Of a stretch of 64,000 nt of DNA, positions 21,253-43,016 are shown piece after piece. The position numbers were made by a program, and so were the translations under genes. The stretch's first letter is position 1. The number at the start of each line of letters is the position of its first letter. The notes under the pieces were generated by a model. The model saw only the letters and a list, made by a program, of their open reading frames with translations. It had not been told where the DNA came from and made no database searches. Location of the stretch: positions 89,501 through 153,500 of the forward strand of contig NZ_CAKZMJ010000027.1 of NCBI RefSeq assembly GCF_937128415.1, read 5' to 3'. Origin of the DNA: an uncultured Caldilinea sp. GTDB lineage: Bacteria > Chloroflexota > Anaerolineae > Caldilineales > Caldilineaceae.

Positions 21253-21912
21253 ATGGCGAACATTCTGGCGACGCTGGTGTACGTCAGGCGGCCGGGACAG
21301 ACGCTGATGTTGCATCGCATCAAGCGCGCCGGCGACATGCATCAAGGCAAATGGAATGGGCTGGGCGGCAAACTTGAGCCGGGAGAGTCGCCGGAAATGT
21401 GCGCGATCCGCGAGGTCTACGAAGAGAGCGGGCTGCGCATTCACAACCCAGAATTGCGCGGCATCCTCACCTTTCCCGACTTCCGCGCCGATGAGCATTG
21501 GTACGCCTTTGTTTTCGTGGCGCACACGTTTACCGGGACGTTGATCGATTCCGCCGAGGGCGCGCTGCAATGGATCGACAACGATCGCCTGCTTGCGCTG
21601 CCGCTGTGGGAGGGTGACCGCATCTTTTTGCCCTGGCTCGACCAGGATCGTTTCTTTTCGGCGCGCTTTGTCTACAAGGAAGGACGGCTGTGCGCATACG
21701 ACGCCGTCTTCTACCCGCTGCAACCAGGCGCAGCGACGGCGTCCGTCGCCTCGTCCGGCCCGCAACCTCAGAGGGCGGCGACGTCGCATTTGTACGAACC
21801 CTCGGAGGATGACGACGAACGCTGCTGGGTGTGCGGAAGTCCGGTCGTCAAGCGCCATTGCAAAATCACCTGCACCGTTTGCGGCTTCCGACGCGACTGC
21901 AGCGATCCGTGA
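21253..21912 (+). CDS. NUDIX hydrolase (MutT-like) with a C-terminal zinc-ribbon tail
   Basis: A 219-residue NUDIX enzyme. The NUDIX box runs from GKLEPGES through REVYEESGL (about residues 38-61) with all expected acidic residues. The N-terminal half resembles 8-oxo-dGTP diphosphatases (RIKRAGDMHQGKWNGLGG). An extra C-terminal tail carries CWVCGSP and CTVCGF cysteine pairs plus CKIT and DCS, a probable zinc ribbon, after a low-complexity linker. It is divergent from recO, in a neighbourhood of DNA repair and nucleotide-pool genes. The role is inferred as nucleotide sanitation. Confidence 0.85.
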   Translation: MANILATLVYVRRPGQTLMLHRIKRAGDMHQGKWNGLGGKLEPGESPEMCAIREVYEESGLRIHNPELRGILTFPDFRADEHWYAFVFVAHTFTGTLIDSAEGALQWIDNDRLLALPLWEGDRIFLPWLDQDRFFSARFVYKEGRLCAYDAVFYPLQPGAATASVASSGPQPQRAATSHLYEPSEDDDERCWVCGSPVVKRHCKITCTVCGFRRDCSDP

Positions 21913-21933
21913 AAGATGGTGCGGAATGGATAG

Positions 21934-21989
21934 TGCGTGTTGCGTGGTGCGTGTTTCGTTTGACTCCAACGCGCAATGCGCAACACGCA
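21934..21989. repeat. GTGTTGCG-rich inverted repeat between NUDIX and hisD
   Basis: TGCGTGTTGCG (21934-21944) and its exact complement (21979-21989) flank a 34-base loop that itself repeats TGCGTG and GCGCAA. It is followed by AAAGG, the hisD ribosome-binding site. It could be a dispersed intergenic repeat or a hisD leader structure. Confidence 0.5.
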
Positions 21990-22013
21990 GCGCGCAACAG
22001 AAAGGTTTCGGCG

Positions 22014-23342
<1,329 letters not shown>

Positions 23343-23452
23343 TCACGATTTTCGATTGGTCGTTCATCTTGCAGGAAATTCTGAGGCTTTTTGAACGAGT
23401 TGTACGCCCATAACGGAAACCTTTCTGGAATCGATTCACTACGACGAAAACT

Positions 23453-24619
<1,167 letters not shown>

Positions 24620-24665
24620 TGTCTTCTAATCACCACAGTTCTGCAAAAGAAAGGCCAGGGAAAAC

Positions 24666-25199
24666 ATGGCGCTGCCGGTTCAGTTACAAGAAGGCGAAGT
24701 CGTCGCCCGCATTATCAAACGCCATCCTTTCGCCTTAATCGGGCGTCTTGTCTTGATTGCGCTGCTGTTGATCCTTGGCATCTTGATTTGGTGGTGGCTG
24801 CGCAGTTTTGGCGGCGGCTTACAGCTCGTGGCGGATATTCTAATCGTCATCGTTGCGCTGGTTGCGCTTGGCTATGCGGCGCTGCACTGGTATCGCTATG
24901 AGAACGACCTGTGGATCGTCACCAATCAGCGTCTCATCGACTCCACCAAAATGACGCCCTTTGACCACGACGTCAAAATCGCCAGCCTCCTTAACATCCA
25001 GGACATCAACATCCAGCGTCGCGGCGTCTTTCAGACGATCTTCGAATATGGCGACGTGATTTGCCAGACGGCCTCCGCCACCGGCGCCACATTCCAATTT
25101 CTGGGAGTGGCGAAGCCTGCTGAGGTGTTGGATCTGATCGAAGATCAACGGGCGCTGGCGCAACAACGCTTCAACCGCGCTTCAACGACAAAGGAGTAA
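24666..25199 (+). CDS. Bacterial PH-domain membrane protein (YdbS/bPH2-like)
   Basis: A 177-residue protein with two adjacent membrane helices (about residues 24-45 and 54-75), followed by a bacterial pleckstrin-homology domain that begins YENDLWIVTNQRLID. The N-terminal LQEGEVVARIIKRHP pattern is typical of this group. The function is unknown. It sits between hisC and hisB, with AAGGAG for hisB overlapping its end, so it is likely carried in the his transcript. Confidence 0.8.
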   Translation: MALPVQLQEGEVVARIIKRHPFALIGRLVLIALLLILGILIWWWLRSFGGGLQLVADILIVIVALVALGYAALHWYRYENDLWIVTNQRLIDSTKMTPFDHDVKIASLLNIQDINIQRRGVFQTIFEYGDVICQTASATGATFQFLGVAKPAEVLDLIEDQRALAQQRFNRASTTKE

Positions 25200-25204
25200 T
25201 CTCT

Positions 25205-25801
25205 TTGACAATGCGTGACGCTTTGATTCAACGCAAAACCGGCGAGACGGAGATCGAAGTTCATCTGCTTGTGGATGGCGTCGGCAAGGCGGACATTGAC
25301 ACCGGCGTCGGCTTTCTCGACCACATGTTGACCCTCTTCGCCGGCCACGGCCTCTTTGACCTGAAGGTGCGCGCCCGCGGGGATCTGCACGTTGACGAGC
25401 ACCACACGGCCGAAGACGTCTTCATCTGTCTGGGCAGGGCGCTGGACCAGGCGCTGGGCGAACGTCGCGGCCTGGTGCGCACGGCCCACGCCTACACGCC
25501 GATGGACGAGTCGCTGGCGTTGGTCGCCGTCGACCTGGGCGGTCGGCCTTACTGCGTATTCGAGTGCGACTTCGCCACGCCGGCGGTTGGAAGGCTGGGC
25601 ACGGACCTGATCTTTCACCTGTTCGAGTCGCTCGCCATCCATGGACGCTTAAATCTCCATGCCCGCGTGCTGTACGGTCGCAACGATCATCACAAGATTG
25701 AAGCGCTCTTCAAGGCGCTGGCGCGGGCTTTAGATGCGGCCACCCAGATCGACCCGCGTCGGCAGGGCGTGCCCAGCACCAAAGGGACCTTAACCGTTTG
25801 A
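25205..25801 (+). CDS. hisB: Imidazoleglycerol-phosphate dehydratase
   Basis: A 198-residue monofunctional dehydratase of histidine synthesis. The two Mn-binding repeats are GVGFLDHMLTLFAGHG with DEHHTAEDV, and FHLFESLAIHGRLNLH with NDHHKIEALFKALARAL. AGGAG (25192-25196) is eight bases before the TTG at 25205 and 14 before the next ATG, so the TTG start is preferred. There is no fused phosphatase domain. Confidence 0.94.
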   Translation: MTMRDALIQRKTGETEIEVHLLVDGVGKADIDTGVGFLDHMLTLFAGHGLFDLKVRARGDLHVDEHHTAEDVFICLGRALDQALGERRGLVRTAHAYTPMDESLALVAVDLGGRPYCVFECDFATPAVGRLGTDLIFHLFESLAIHGRLNLHARVLYGRNDHHKIEALFKALARALDAATQIDPRRQGVPSTKGTLTV

Positions 25802-25860
25802 TTGGAAGCTCACAATCAGGAGCGTCTCCAAAACCCAAATCATCGCCGGGAAGCAGCCAC

Positions 25861-26763
<903 letters not shown>

Positions 26764-26850
26764 AGCATCGACAGAGATAGAGCGGATGTCTATGCGCCAG
26801 GCGGCAAGGGAATCAGGGATAAACATTTTTCACGAAAGGATGGCATCACC

Positions 26851-27300
26851 ATGACCGAGGAACAGAATCGTTCGCTCCTTCCCGAACAATTGAACGAAAT
26901 GCTTCTCAACGTACGCAACGAAGCCATCGTCCAGGCGGCCAACCTGATCATGATGGGGCAAAAGGCGCTGCATCTCGGCATCGGCGCCATCGCGTTGACC
27001 AAAGATGAAATCTCGGAGCTGCTGACGCGCATGATCGAGCGCGGCGAGATCGCGGAGGCGGACATTCAGAAGACCGTAAACGAGCTGGTGGAGCGCATTC
27101 GCGCGCGCGGGCAGGCCACCGACGCCGAGCTACAAGAGTTCGCCCAGAAGGCGACGGTCGTGTTGCGGGAAAATCTGCGCACCATTCTGGAGCAGATCAA
27201 GTTGCCGGGTGGGGCGAACCTCGAAGACTTGGTCAAACAGATGGGAGAGGAGCAACACCGCGAGCCTCCGCAACCGCCGACCGATCAACCAAAGGCGTAA
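26851..27300 (+). CDS. Phasin-like coiled-coil protein
   Basis: A 149-residue, mostly helical protein resembling the polyhydroxyalkanoate-granule-associated phasin family, with GIGAIALTKDEISELLTRMIERGEI-type residues in the middle. The first hydrophobic helix (ANLIMMGQKALHLGIGAIAL) is followed by long amphipathic heptad-rich helices and a Pro/Gln-rich tail. No PHA synthase is in the window, so a granule role is unproven. Members of this group are also found in organisms without PHA. The 307 bases after it hold a short GGAAGC/GCTTCC hairpin (about 27325-27341) and a promoter. Confidence 0.6.
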   Translation: MTEEQNRSLLPEQLNEMLLNVRNEAIVQAANLIMMGQKALHLGIGAIALTKDEISELLTRMIERGEIAEADIQKTVNELVERIRARGQATDAELQEFAQKATVVLRENLRTILEQIKLPGGANLEDLVKQMGEEQHREPPQPPTDQPKA

Positions 27301-27494
27301 TCGGTTCGGCCATTGAAGCTTTCTGGAAGCTCGAAGCTTCCAAAAAGCTGAGGGCGAACCATCCATGGAACGCAGAAAGCGGAAAGCCGGTGCGCTCGGG
27401 AGAGGCGTCTTGCACGGATGCCTCTCCCTGGATTGTCCGCTCTGGCCGATCGATGTATTTATTCTTTGAAGCGAAGCCTGCTCCCCTCTCAAAA

Positions 27495-27523
27495 TTTGCA
27501 GCCATCTCTGAACATGTTATAAA
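27495..27523 (+). promoter_or_regulatory. Possible promoter of the GT4 gene
   Basis: TTTGCA (27495-27500), a 17-base spacer and TATAAA (27518-27523). The -10 is good; the -35 is weak. It gives a leader of about 80 bases. Confidence 0.45.
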
Positions 27524-27607
27524 TGAACAGTAAGGAATGATGCTGGGATAGGGTTGGCGCCTGGCGACTCAATTCGTTGCGAGGTTGCACTTGAGGAGGC
27601 ACCCTCC

Positions 27608-28849
<1,242 letters not shown>

Positions 28850-28907
28850 CAAAACGCGATCCGCTTCGTTTCTCAGGCAACCTGCGTCCAGACAACGATT
28901 CCCTTCT

Positions 28908-29315
28908 ATGCCTGTCTACCAATCCGCCGAGCAATTTTACGCTGTCATGAGAGAAGTCTTCGACGAGGTGGCGCAGCATCCTGAATATGTCGACGCCTTT
29001 ATGCACAGCAACCTCGTTGTGCGAATGAACGTCGCCGATCCGGACGCCGAGATTTTGTTGGATGGCCGTCAGCCGCCGTTAGAGGCCTTCTTTGGGCCTC
29101 GTCCAGGGCGCGCCAATCTCGAAATCACGCTGAGCGCAGACCTGCTCCATGCCCTTTGGATGGGAACGGAGAGCACTCGCCAGGCGTTTTTTGATGGCCG
29201 CATTCAAACGCGCGGCAATCTACTCAAAGCCATGCCGCTGATCGAAGTGTTCCTCGCCGCAGAGCGCGTCTACCCGGCGATCGCCGATCGGCACGGCTTG
29301 CCCGGTCGTCTTTAG
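28908..29315 (+). CDS. SCP2 sterol-binding-domain-like protein
   Basis: A 135-residue cytoplasmic protein resembling the SCP2 lipid-binding fold. It has a beta-strand core (NLEITLSADLLHALWMG), then a GRIQTRGNLLKAMPLIEVF segment of the kind that closes the hydrophobic tunnel. The function is unknown; lipid or acyl binding is inferred from the fold. It follows the GT4 gene by 58 bases and may share its transcript. Confidence 0.7.
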   Translation: MPVYQSAEQFYAVMREVFDEVAQHPEYVDAFMHSNLVVRMNVADPDAEILLDGRQPPLEAFFGPRPGRANLEITLSADLLHALWMGTESTRQAFFDGRIQTRGNLLKAMPLIEVFLAAERVYPAIADRHGLPGRL

Positions 29316-29428
29316 CAAGCTTCCAGCCGTCCATCGAGTGACAGAGGAGGGCCGCAGCGACTTGAACCATGCGTCAAAGCGTTCAGCGCCACCTCACGTC
29401 GAAGCATATCCGCCCCCTACGAACCGCT

Positions 29429-29457
29429 TTGACACCTGCTCATACAGCCAGTATAAT
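29429..29457 (+). promoter_or_regulatory. Consensus promoter of dnaG-rpoD
   Basis: TTGACA (29429-29434), exactly 17 bases and TATAAT (29452-29457): a perfect match to the sigma-70/sigma-A consensus. The predicted start is near 29464, giving a ~70-base leader to dnaG. Confidence 0.85.
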
Positions 29458-29533
29458 CGCTGTGTTCGGCTTGAATTTTGATGCCAGGAAGACGCCCCAG
29501 TAAGACGCCGTGGCGGTGGGAGAGGGAAATGGT

Positions 29534-31537
<2,004 letters not shown>

Positions 31538-31558
31538 CATAAGGACAGAACACCATCG

Positions 31559-32884
<1,326 letters not shown>

Positions 32885-33028
32885 GCCACTGAAAGATCAC
32901 AGATTTGTAGAATGAAGGCATCGGCGCAGCGGTGCTGCGGCCGATGCGCTTCATCGCTTTGCGTCAAAATTCGCTGGTGATTCTGACGCCCTCCAGGCGC
33001 GGTTCGCAACTGCGCTTCGTTGCTTTTC

Positions 33029-33479
33029 CCACGGCTCCAGGGTTCACCAAGGGCCTGCGGCTGCGAGCCGCAGCGACGATGAATCCAAAGCACCTGCGGA
33101 CGCTCCCTCCTCCCCCTCTCCCGGCTTGGGAGAGGGGGGCCAGGAGGTAAGGGCTTTCTCTCCCTCTCCCAGCATTGGGAGAGGGGGCCAGGGGGTGAGG
33201 GCTTTCTCCCCCTCTCCCAGCTTGGGAGAGGGGGCCAGGGGGTGAGGGCTTTCTCTCCCTCTCCCAGCATTGGGAGAGGGGGCCAGGGGGTGAGGGCTTT
33301 CCCCACGGCTTTTGGGCCTGCCAAGGGCCTGCGGCTGCGAGCCGCAGCTACGATGAATCCAAAGCACCTGCGGACGCTCCCTCCTCCCCCTCTCCCAGCA
33401 TTGGGAGAGGGGGCAGGGGGTGAGGGCTTTCTCCCCCTCTCCCAGCATTGGGAGAGGGGGCAGGGGGTGAGGGCTTTCC
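33029..33479. repeat. Cluster of six hairpin repeats with a duplicated flank
   Basis: Six copies of CCCTCTCCC-loop-GGGAGAGGG occur at 33114-33136, 33162-33185, 33210-33232, 33257-33280, 33388-33411 and 33435-33458, each followed by a GGCCAGGGGGTGAGGGCTTT-like tail. A second element of about 80 bases (a CTGCGGCT/AGCCGCAG hairpin, then GATGAATCCAAAGCACC and CTCCCTCCTCC) occurs twice, at about 33029-33112 and 33302-33387. The cluster fills most of the 705 bases between rpoD and the SorC-type gene. Another copy lies at 42845-42969. It is not CRISPR. Confidence 0.85.
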
Positions 33480-33509
33480 CTATCGATCGCCTGAGTTCAA
33501 CGCAACTCC

Positions 33510-33572
33510 TTGACAAACGCCTATCCATGTGTTATGCTCTGTGCAATCGCACTCGAAATGAACATTTGCACA
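33510..33572 (+). promoter_or_regulatory. Promoter and probable operator of the SorC-type regulator
   Basis: TTGACA (33510-33515), 17 bases and TATGCT (33533-33538). An inverted repeat TGTGCAA (33540-33546) and TTGCACA (33566-33572) straddles the expected transcription start. This is a likely binding site for the regulator itself. Confidence 0.6.
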
Positions 33573-33589
33573 TTTATTGTGAGACGCCT

Positions 33590-35624
<2,035 letters not shown>

Positions 35625-35715
35625 AAGAAGGGGATGGCCCTTGTCGATCCGGTCTATAGTTTTCGACCTTAAAATCTAAACAAACCTAAAACCAGTTTAA
35701 GGAGCGTAAAATCTC

Positions 35716-36516
<801 letters not shown>

Positions 36517-36525
36517 GGTGCACCC

Positions 36526-39286
<2,761 letters not shown>

Positions 39287-39297
39287 GAAGTTCTGAA

Positions 39298-39343
39298 TTT
39301 TCCGGTCTCCAGTCTTCCGAATCAACGACTGGAGACCGGAAAA
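39298..39343. repeat. 17-bp perfect inverted repeat between binding-protein and permease genes
   Basis: TTTTCCGGTCTCCAGTC (39298-39314) and its exact complement (39327-39343) flank a 12-base loop. It lies just after the binding-protein stop. Such stems often stabilise the binding-protein mRNA and reduce permease expression; that role is inferred. Confidence 0.75.
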
Positions 39344-39369
39344 CAGGGATCGTTCAGAAAGGCGTCTCC

Positions 39370-40413
39370 ATGACCACTGCCTCCACCGATTCCACTCCCG
39401 CCGTGCGCACGACGCCGGTCGAGACGCGGCGTTGGCGCCTGTCGGAAACGATGCAGACTGTGCTGTTGTTGCTGCCCTCGATCGTGGCGCTGGCGGTCTT
39501 CGTCTATGTCTTCATCAGCTTCACGTTCTGGGTTTCCCTCTCCAACTGGCGCACCCTGAAGGTGGACCTCTCGCTGCGCGAGCCGCTCTTCGCCACCTAC
39601 GGAGAGCTGTTTGCCATGGCGCGCTGGCAGGCGGACCTGCGCAATACGTTCGTCTTCACCGTGTTCTTTATTGCTTTCGCCGTGACGCTGGGTTTGACGC
39701 TGGCCGTGATGTTGGATCGTCACCTGGCCGGTCATCACATTTTTCGCAACATCTTTCTCTTCCCCTACGCCCTCTCCTTCGTGGTGACCGGCGTGGTGTG
39801 GCGGTGGATTTTTAACCCGGAGACCGGTTTGAATCTTCTGTTTGAGCTGTTGGGAGTGAACTATCTTCTCGCACAGATAGGTGCGGGGCCATTGAGGCCG
39901 GGCTGGATCACCGATCCAACCGTAGTGGCGCAGGTGAACGGCATTCTCGCCACCGTGCTTCCCGGCGCCGAGAGCTGGCAGGTGCGATGGGGCATTCCCC
40001 TGGCGATGATTCCTGTGGCGATCGCAGCGACATGGCAGCTTTCGGGTTTTGTGATGGCGCTATACCTCGGCGGCATGGCGACGATCTCTGAAGAGGTGCG
40101 CGAGGCGGCCCGCATCGACGGCGCCAGCGAGTTTCAGATTTACCATCGGGTGATCATCCCGATGCTGCGCCCGGTGACCATCAGCGTCGTCGTCATCCTG
40201 CTGCATGTATCGCTCAAAATCTTTGACCTGGTCTACACCATGGCCGGCGTCGGCCCTGGCTTCGCCACCGACGTGCCCGCCATTTTCGTGTTTGAGCAGA
40301 TGTTCAAGGCCACGCGCTACAACCTCGGCTCCGCTGCGGCCATCATCATGCTTGTGCTGGTGGCCCTTGTGATTGTTCCATATCTAGCCAGCACGTTGAA
40401 GGAGGAGTCATGA
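39370..40413 (+). CDS. Sugar ABC transporter permease, MalF-type (CUT1)
   Basis: A 347-residue inner-membrane permease with about six helices, starting with LLLLPSIVALAVFVYVFISF. The EAA loop that contacts the ATPase reads EAARIDGASEFQIYHRVIIPML (about residues 239-260). Its stop overlaps the start of the next permease by four bases (ATGA), so the two are coupled. No ATPase gene is in the cluster; a shared MsmK/UgpC-type ATPase encoded elsewhere is expected. Confidence 0.93.
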   Translation: MTTASTDSTPAVRTTPVETRRWRLSETMQTVLLLLPSIVALAVFVYVFISFTFWVSLSNWRTLKVDLSLREPLFATYGELFAMARWQADLRNTFVFTVFFIAFAVTLGLTLAVMLDRHLAGHHIFRNIFLFPYALSFVVTGVVWRWIFNPETGLNLLFELLGVNYLLAQIGAGPLRPGWITDPTVVAQVNGILATVLPGAESWQVRWGIPLAMIPVAIAATWQLSGFVMALYLGGMATISEEVREAARIDGASEFQIYHRVIIPMLRPVTISVVVILLHVSLKIFDLVYTMAGVGPGFATDVPAIFVFEQMFKATRYNLGSAAAIIMLVLVALVIVPYLASTLKEES

Positions 40414-41264
40414 CGACCGCTGCTTTGGCTCGAAAGCGGCGCAGGCCGCGCTGGGGTGCATACGCCGTCTGGTTCGTCCTCTTTTGCATGGCGATCGTTT
40501 TTCTGATGCCGGTGTACGTTATGATCGCCAACGGCTTGAAAGATGCGCAGAGCGTCAGCTTGCAGCGCATGTGGCTGCCGCCCGCTCAGCTTTCCGGCGC
40601 CAATGGCTTTGTCGGCGCGTGGGAGCGTCTCAGCCCGAACTTGATGAACAGCCTCAGCATGGTGATTCCGGCCACCGTCCTTTCGTCGCTGATCGGCGCC
40701 ATCAACGGCTATCTCTTTGCAAAGTGGCGCTTCCGAGGCTCGGACATCATCTTCACGTTGATGCTCTTTGGCTTTTTCATTCCCTATCAGAGCATCCTGT
40801 TGCCGTTGGTGCGCACGCTTCAAGTCATCGGCCTGTACGGCACGATTCCGGGGCTGGTGCTGGTGCACGTCATCTACGGCATCCCGATCACAACGCTGAT
40901 CTTTCGCAACTATTTCGCCAACGTGCCGACCGAGCTGCTGGACGCCGCCCGCGTCGATGGCGCCGGCGTGATCACGACCTTCATTCGCGTCATGCTGCCG
41001 TTGTCGATCCCGGCCTTTGTCGTCGTCGGCATTTTCCAGTTCACCAATATCTGGAACGACTTCCTCTTCGGCGTCACCGTCGTCCCCAACCCGGCCAGGC
41101 AGCCGGTGACGATTGCGCTGAACAACCTGTCGGGCACCTTTTCTGTGGAATGGAATGTCGTGATGGCGGGCGCAGTCGTGGCGGCGCTGCCGACGGCTAT
41201 CATTTACATTTTGCTGGGCCGCTTCTTCATCCGCGGCATCCTGGCCGGATCGGTGAAAGGATAA
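40410..41264 (+). CDS. Sugar ABC transporter permease, MalG-type (CUT1)
   Basis: A 284-residue partner permease with about six helices. The EAA-type loop is LLDAARVDGAGVITTFIRVMLPLS, and the C-terminal helix is followed by GRFFIRGILAGSVKG, the usual MalG-like end. It starts inside the stop of the MalF-type gene and ends 10 bases before the GMC oxidoreductase gene. Confidence 0.93.
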   Translation: MTTAALARKRRRPRWGAYAVWFVLFCMAIVFLMPVYVMIANGLKDAQSVSLQRMWLPPAQLSGANGFVGAWERLSPNLMNSLSMVIPATVLSSLIGAINGYLFAKWRFRGSDIIFTLMLFGFFIPYQSILLPLVRTLQVIGLYGTIPGLVLVHVIYGIPITTLIFRNYFANVPTELLDAARVDGAGVITTFIRVMLPLSIPAFVVVGIFQFTNIWNDFLFGVTVVPNPARQPVTIALNNLSGTFSVEWNVVMAGAVVAALPTAIIYILLGRFFIRGILAGSVKG

Positions 41265-41274
41265 AGCAGGCGCT

Positions 41275-42774
41275 ATGACGGAGCACTTCGATCTCATGAT
41301 CATCGGCACGGGCGCGGGCGGCGGAACGCTGGCCTATGCGTTGCGCAACAGCGGACTCCGCATCCTGCTCATCGAGCGGGGCGACTTTTTGCCGCAGGAG
41401 CCGCAGAATTGGCAGCCCGCGGAGGTCTTCGACCGCCGGCGCTATAAGCCGGATGAAACCTGGTACGGCGCGGACGGCAAACCCTTTCATCCCGGCGTGC
41501 ATTACTTCGTCGGCGGCAACACCAAGGTCTACGGCGCTGCGTTGCCCCGCTTTCGCAAGGAGGACTTCGGAGCCATCGAGCACGAGGGCGGAACCTCGCC
41601 GGCCTGGCCGATCCCCTACGAAGATCTGGAGCCGTACTACGCCCGCGCCGAAGCAATTTATCTGGTGCATGGCGCGCCCGGCGAAGACCCAACCGAGCCG
41701 CCGCGTTCCGGGCCATTCCCCTATCCACCTGTACCTCACGAGCCGTACATCGACGAGCTGTGCGAGCGGCTGCGCCGTCAGGGGCTTCATCCGTTTCATC
41801 TGCCGATGGCCATCGATCTGCGCGCCGGCGGGCGGTGCATCCGCTGCAAAACCTGCGACGGCTTTCCCTGTCAGGTGTTGGCGAAGGGAGAAAGCGACGT
41901 CTGCTGCGTGCGACCGGCTCTGGACAGCCCGAACATCACCCTATGGACGCGCACGCTGGCAAGACGGCTGCTGACGGATGCAACGGGTCGCCGCGTTGTA
42001 GCGGTTGAAGTGGATCGCAACGGACAAAAGGAGACCGTGCACGCCGATCGATTTGTCGTCTCTTGCGGCGCGGTCAACTCAGCGCTGCTGTTGCTGCGCT
42101 CCGCCAACGACAAACACCCCAACGGCCTGGCGAACTCGTCCGGCCTGGTGGGGCGCAACTATATGGTGCACAACAACACGGCCCTGATGGCGGTCGATCC
42201 CCTGCGGCGCAACCCGACGATCTTTCAGAAGACGATGGCCGTCAACGACTTCTACTTCAGAGGGCCGAACTTTCCCTATCCGATGGGCAACATTCAGTTG
42301 CTGGGAAAGCTTCAGGCCGGCATGTTGACCGCTGCGCAACCGCTCGTGCCCAAGCCCATTTTGCAAGGGATGGCCGACCGCAGCGTCGACTGGTGGGTGA
42401 TGTCCGAAGACCTGCCCGACCCCGACAACCGCGTCGAGCTGCGCAGCGATGGGCGGGTGGTGATCCACTGGAAGCCCAACAACTTGACGGCGCATCGCAA
42501 ACTCGTCGAGGCGGCAAAGGAGATGATGCGCGCGGCCGGCTATCGCTTCATCTTTATCAAACCGATGGGCATCGAGACGAACTCTCATCAGTGCGGCACG
42601 CTTCGCTTTGGGACAGACCCGGCCACTTCGGTGCTCGATCCCTACTGTCGCGCCCACGACGTCGAAAATTTGTGGGTGGTCGATTCGTCGTTTTTCCCTT
42701 CATCTGCGGCGATGAATCCGGCGCTGACCATTGCGGCGCAGGCGTTGCGCGTGGCGGAGAAGATTTCGAAATAA
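41275..42774 (+). CDS. GMC-family FAD-dependent oxidoreductase
   Basis: A 499-residue flavoprotein of the glucose-methanol-choline family. The FAD-binding motif IIGTGAGGGTLAYAL is at residues 9-23, and YFVGGNTKVYGAAL is the second FAD signature. The C-terminal catalytic region has HQCGTLRFG and NPALTIAAQALR. A Cys-rich patch (GGRCIRCKTCDGFPC, about residues 184-198) recalls gluconate 2-dehydrogenase-type members. No signal peptide is seen. Oxidation of a sugar, sugar alcohol or inositol taken up by the adjacent importer is likely. The electron acceptor is not evident. Confidence 0.88.
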   Translation: MTEHFDLMIIGTGAGGGTLAYALRNSGLRILLIERGDFLPQEPQNWQPAEVFDRRRYKPDETWYGADGKPFHPGVHYFVGGNTKVYGAALPRFRKEDFGAIEHEGGTSPAWPIPYEDLEPYYARAEAIYLVHGAPGEDPTEPPRSGPFPYPPVPHEPYIDELCERLRRQGLHPFHLPMAIDLRAGGRCIRCKTCDGFPCQVLAKGESDVCCVRPALDSPNITLWTRTLARRLLTDATGRRVVAVEVDRNGQKETVHADRFVVSCGAVNSALLLLRSANDKHPNGLANSSGLVGRNYMVHNNTALMAVDPLRRNPTIFQKTMAVNDFYFRGPNFPYPMGNIQLLGKLQAGMLTAAQPLVPKPILQGMADRSVDWWVMSEDLPDPDNRVELRSDGRVVIHWKPNNLTAHRKLVEAAKEMMRAAGYRFIFIKPMGIETNSHQCGTLRFGTDPATSVLDPYCRAHDVENLWVVDSSFFPSSAAMNPALTIAAQALRVAEKISK

Positions 42775-42844
42775 ATTAGGGTCTTGGTGCGTTCACGGAG
42801 GTGCAGCGACGAGCTGCGCTTAACGAGAATACACCGATTTCACC

Positions 42845-42969
42845 GTAGCTGCGGGCCCTCACCCCCTGGCCCCCTCTCCCAATGCTGGGAGAGGGGGAAA
42901 GAGCGCCATAGCCGCGGCTCGCAACGGCAGGTCTTTTGGATTCACCGTAGCTGCGGCTCGCAGCCGCAG
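42845..42969. repeat. Second locus of the hairpin-repeat family, inverted
   Basis: CCCTCTCCC (42872-42880) and GGGAGAGGG (42887-42895) with flank CCCTCACCCCCTGGC are the reverse complement of the unit at 33.1-33.5 kb. The companion hairpin CTGCGGCT/AGCCGCAG (42951-42968) with adjoining GATTCACCG is also present. It fills most of the gap between the GMC and GlcG-like genes. Confidence 0.8.
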
Positions 42970-43016
42970 GTTCTGGCACACCGTTTCATGGTTTTTTAAG
43001 GGATAGGAGTGAAGCT

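Noticed and set aside
33114..33458. Possible CRISPR array (regularly repeated palindromic units)
   Set aside because: The units are separated by conserved tails rather than unique spacers, spacing is uneven, and no cas gene is near.
33242..33589. N-terminal extension of the SorC-type regulator
   Set aside because: The upstream frame is translated hairpin repeat and promoter sequence.
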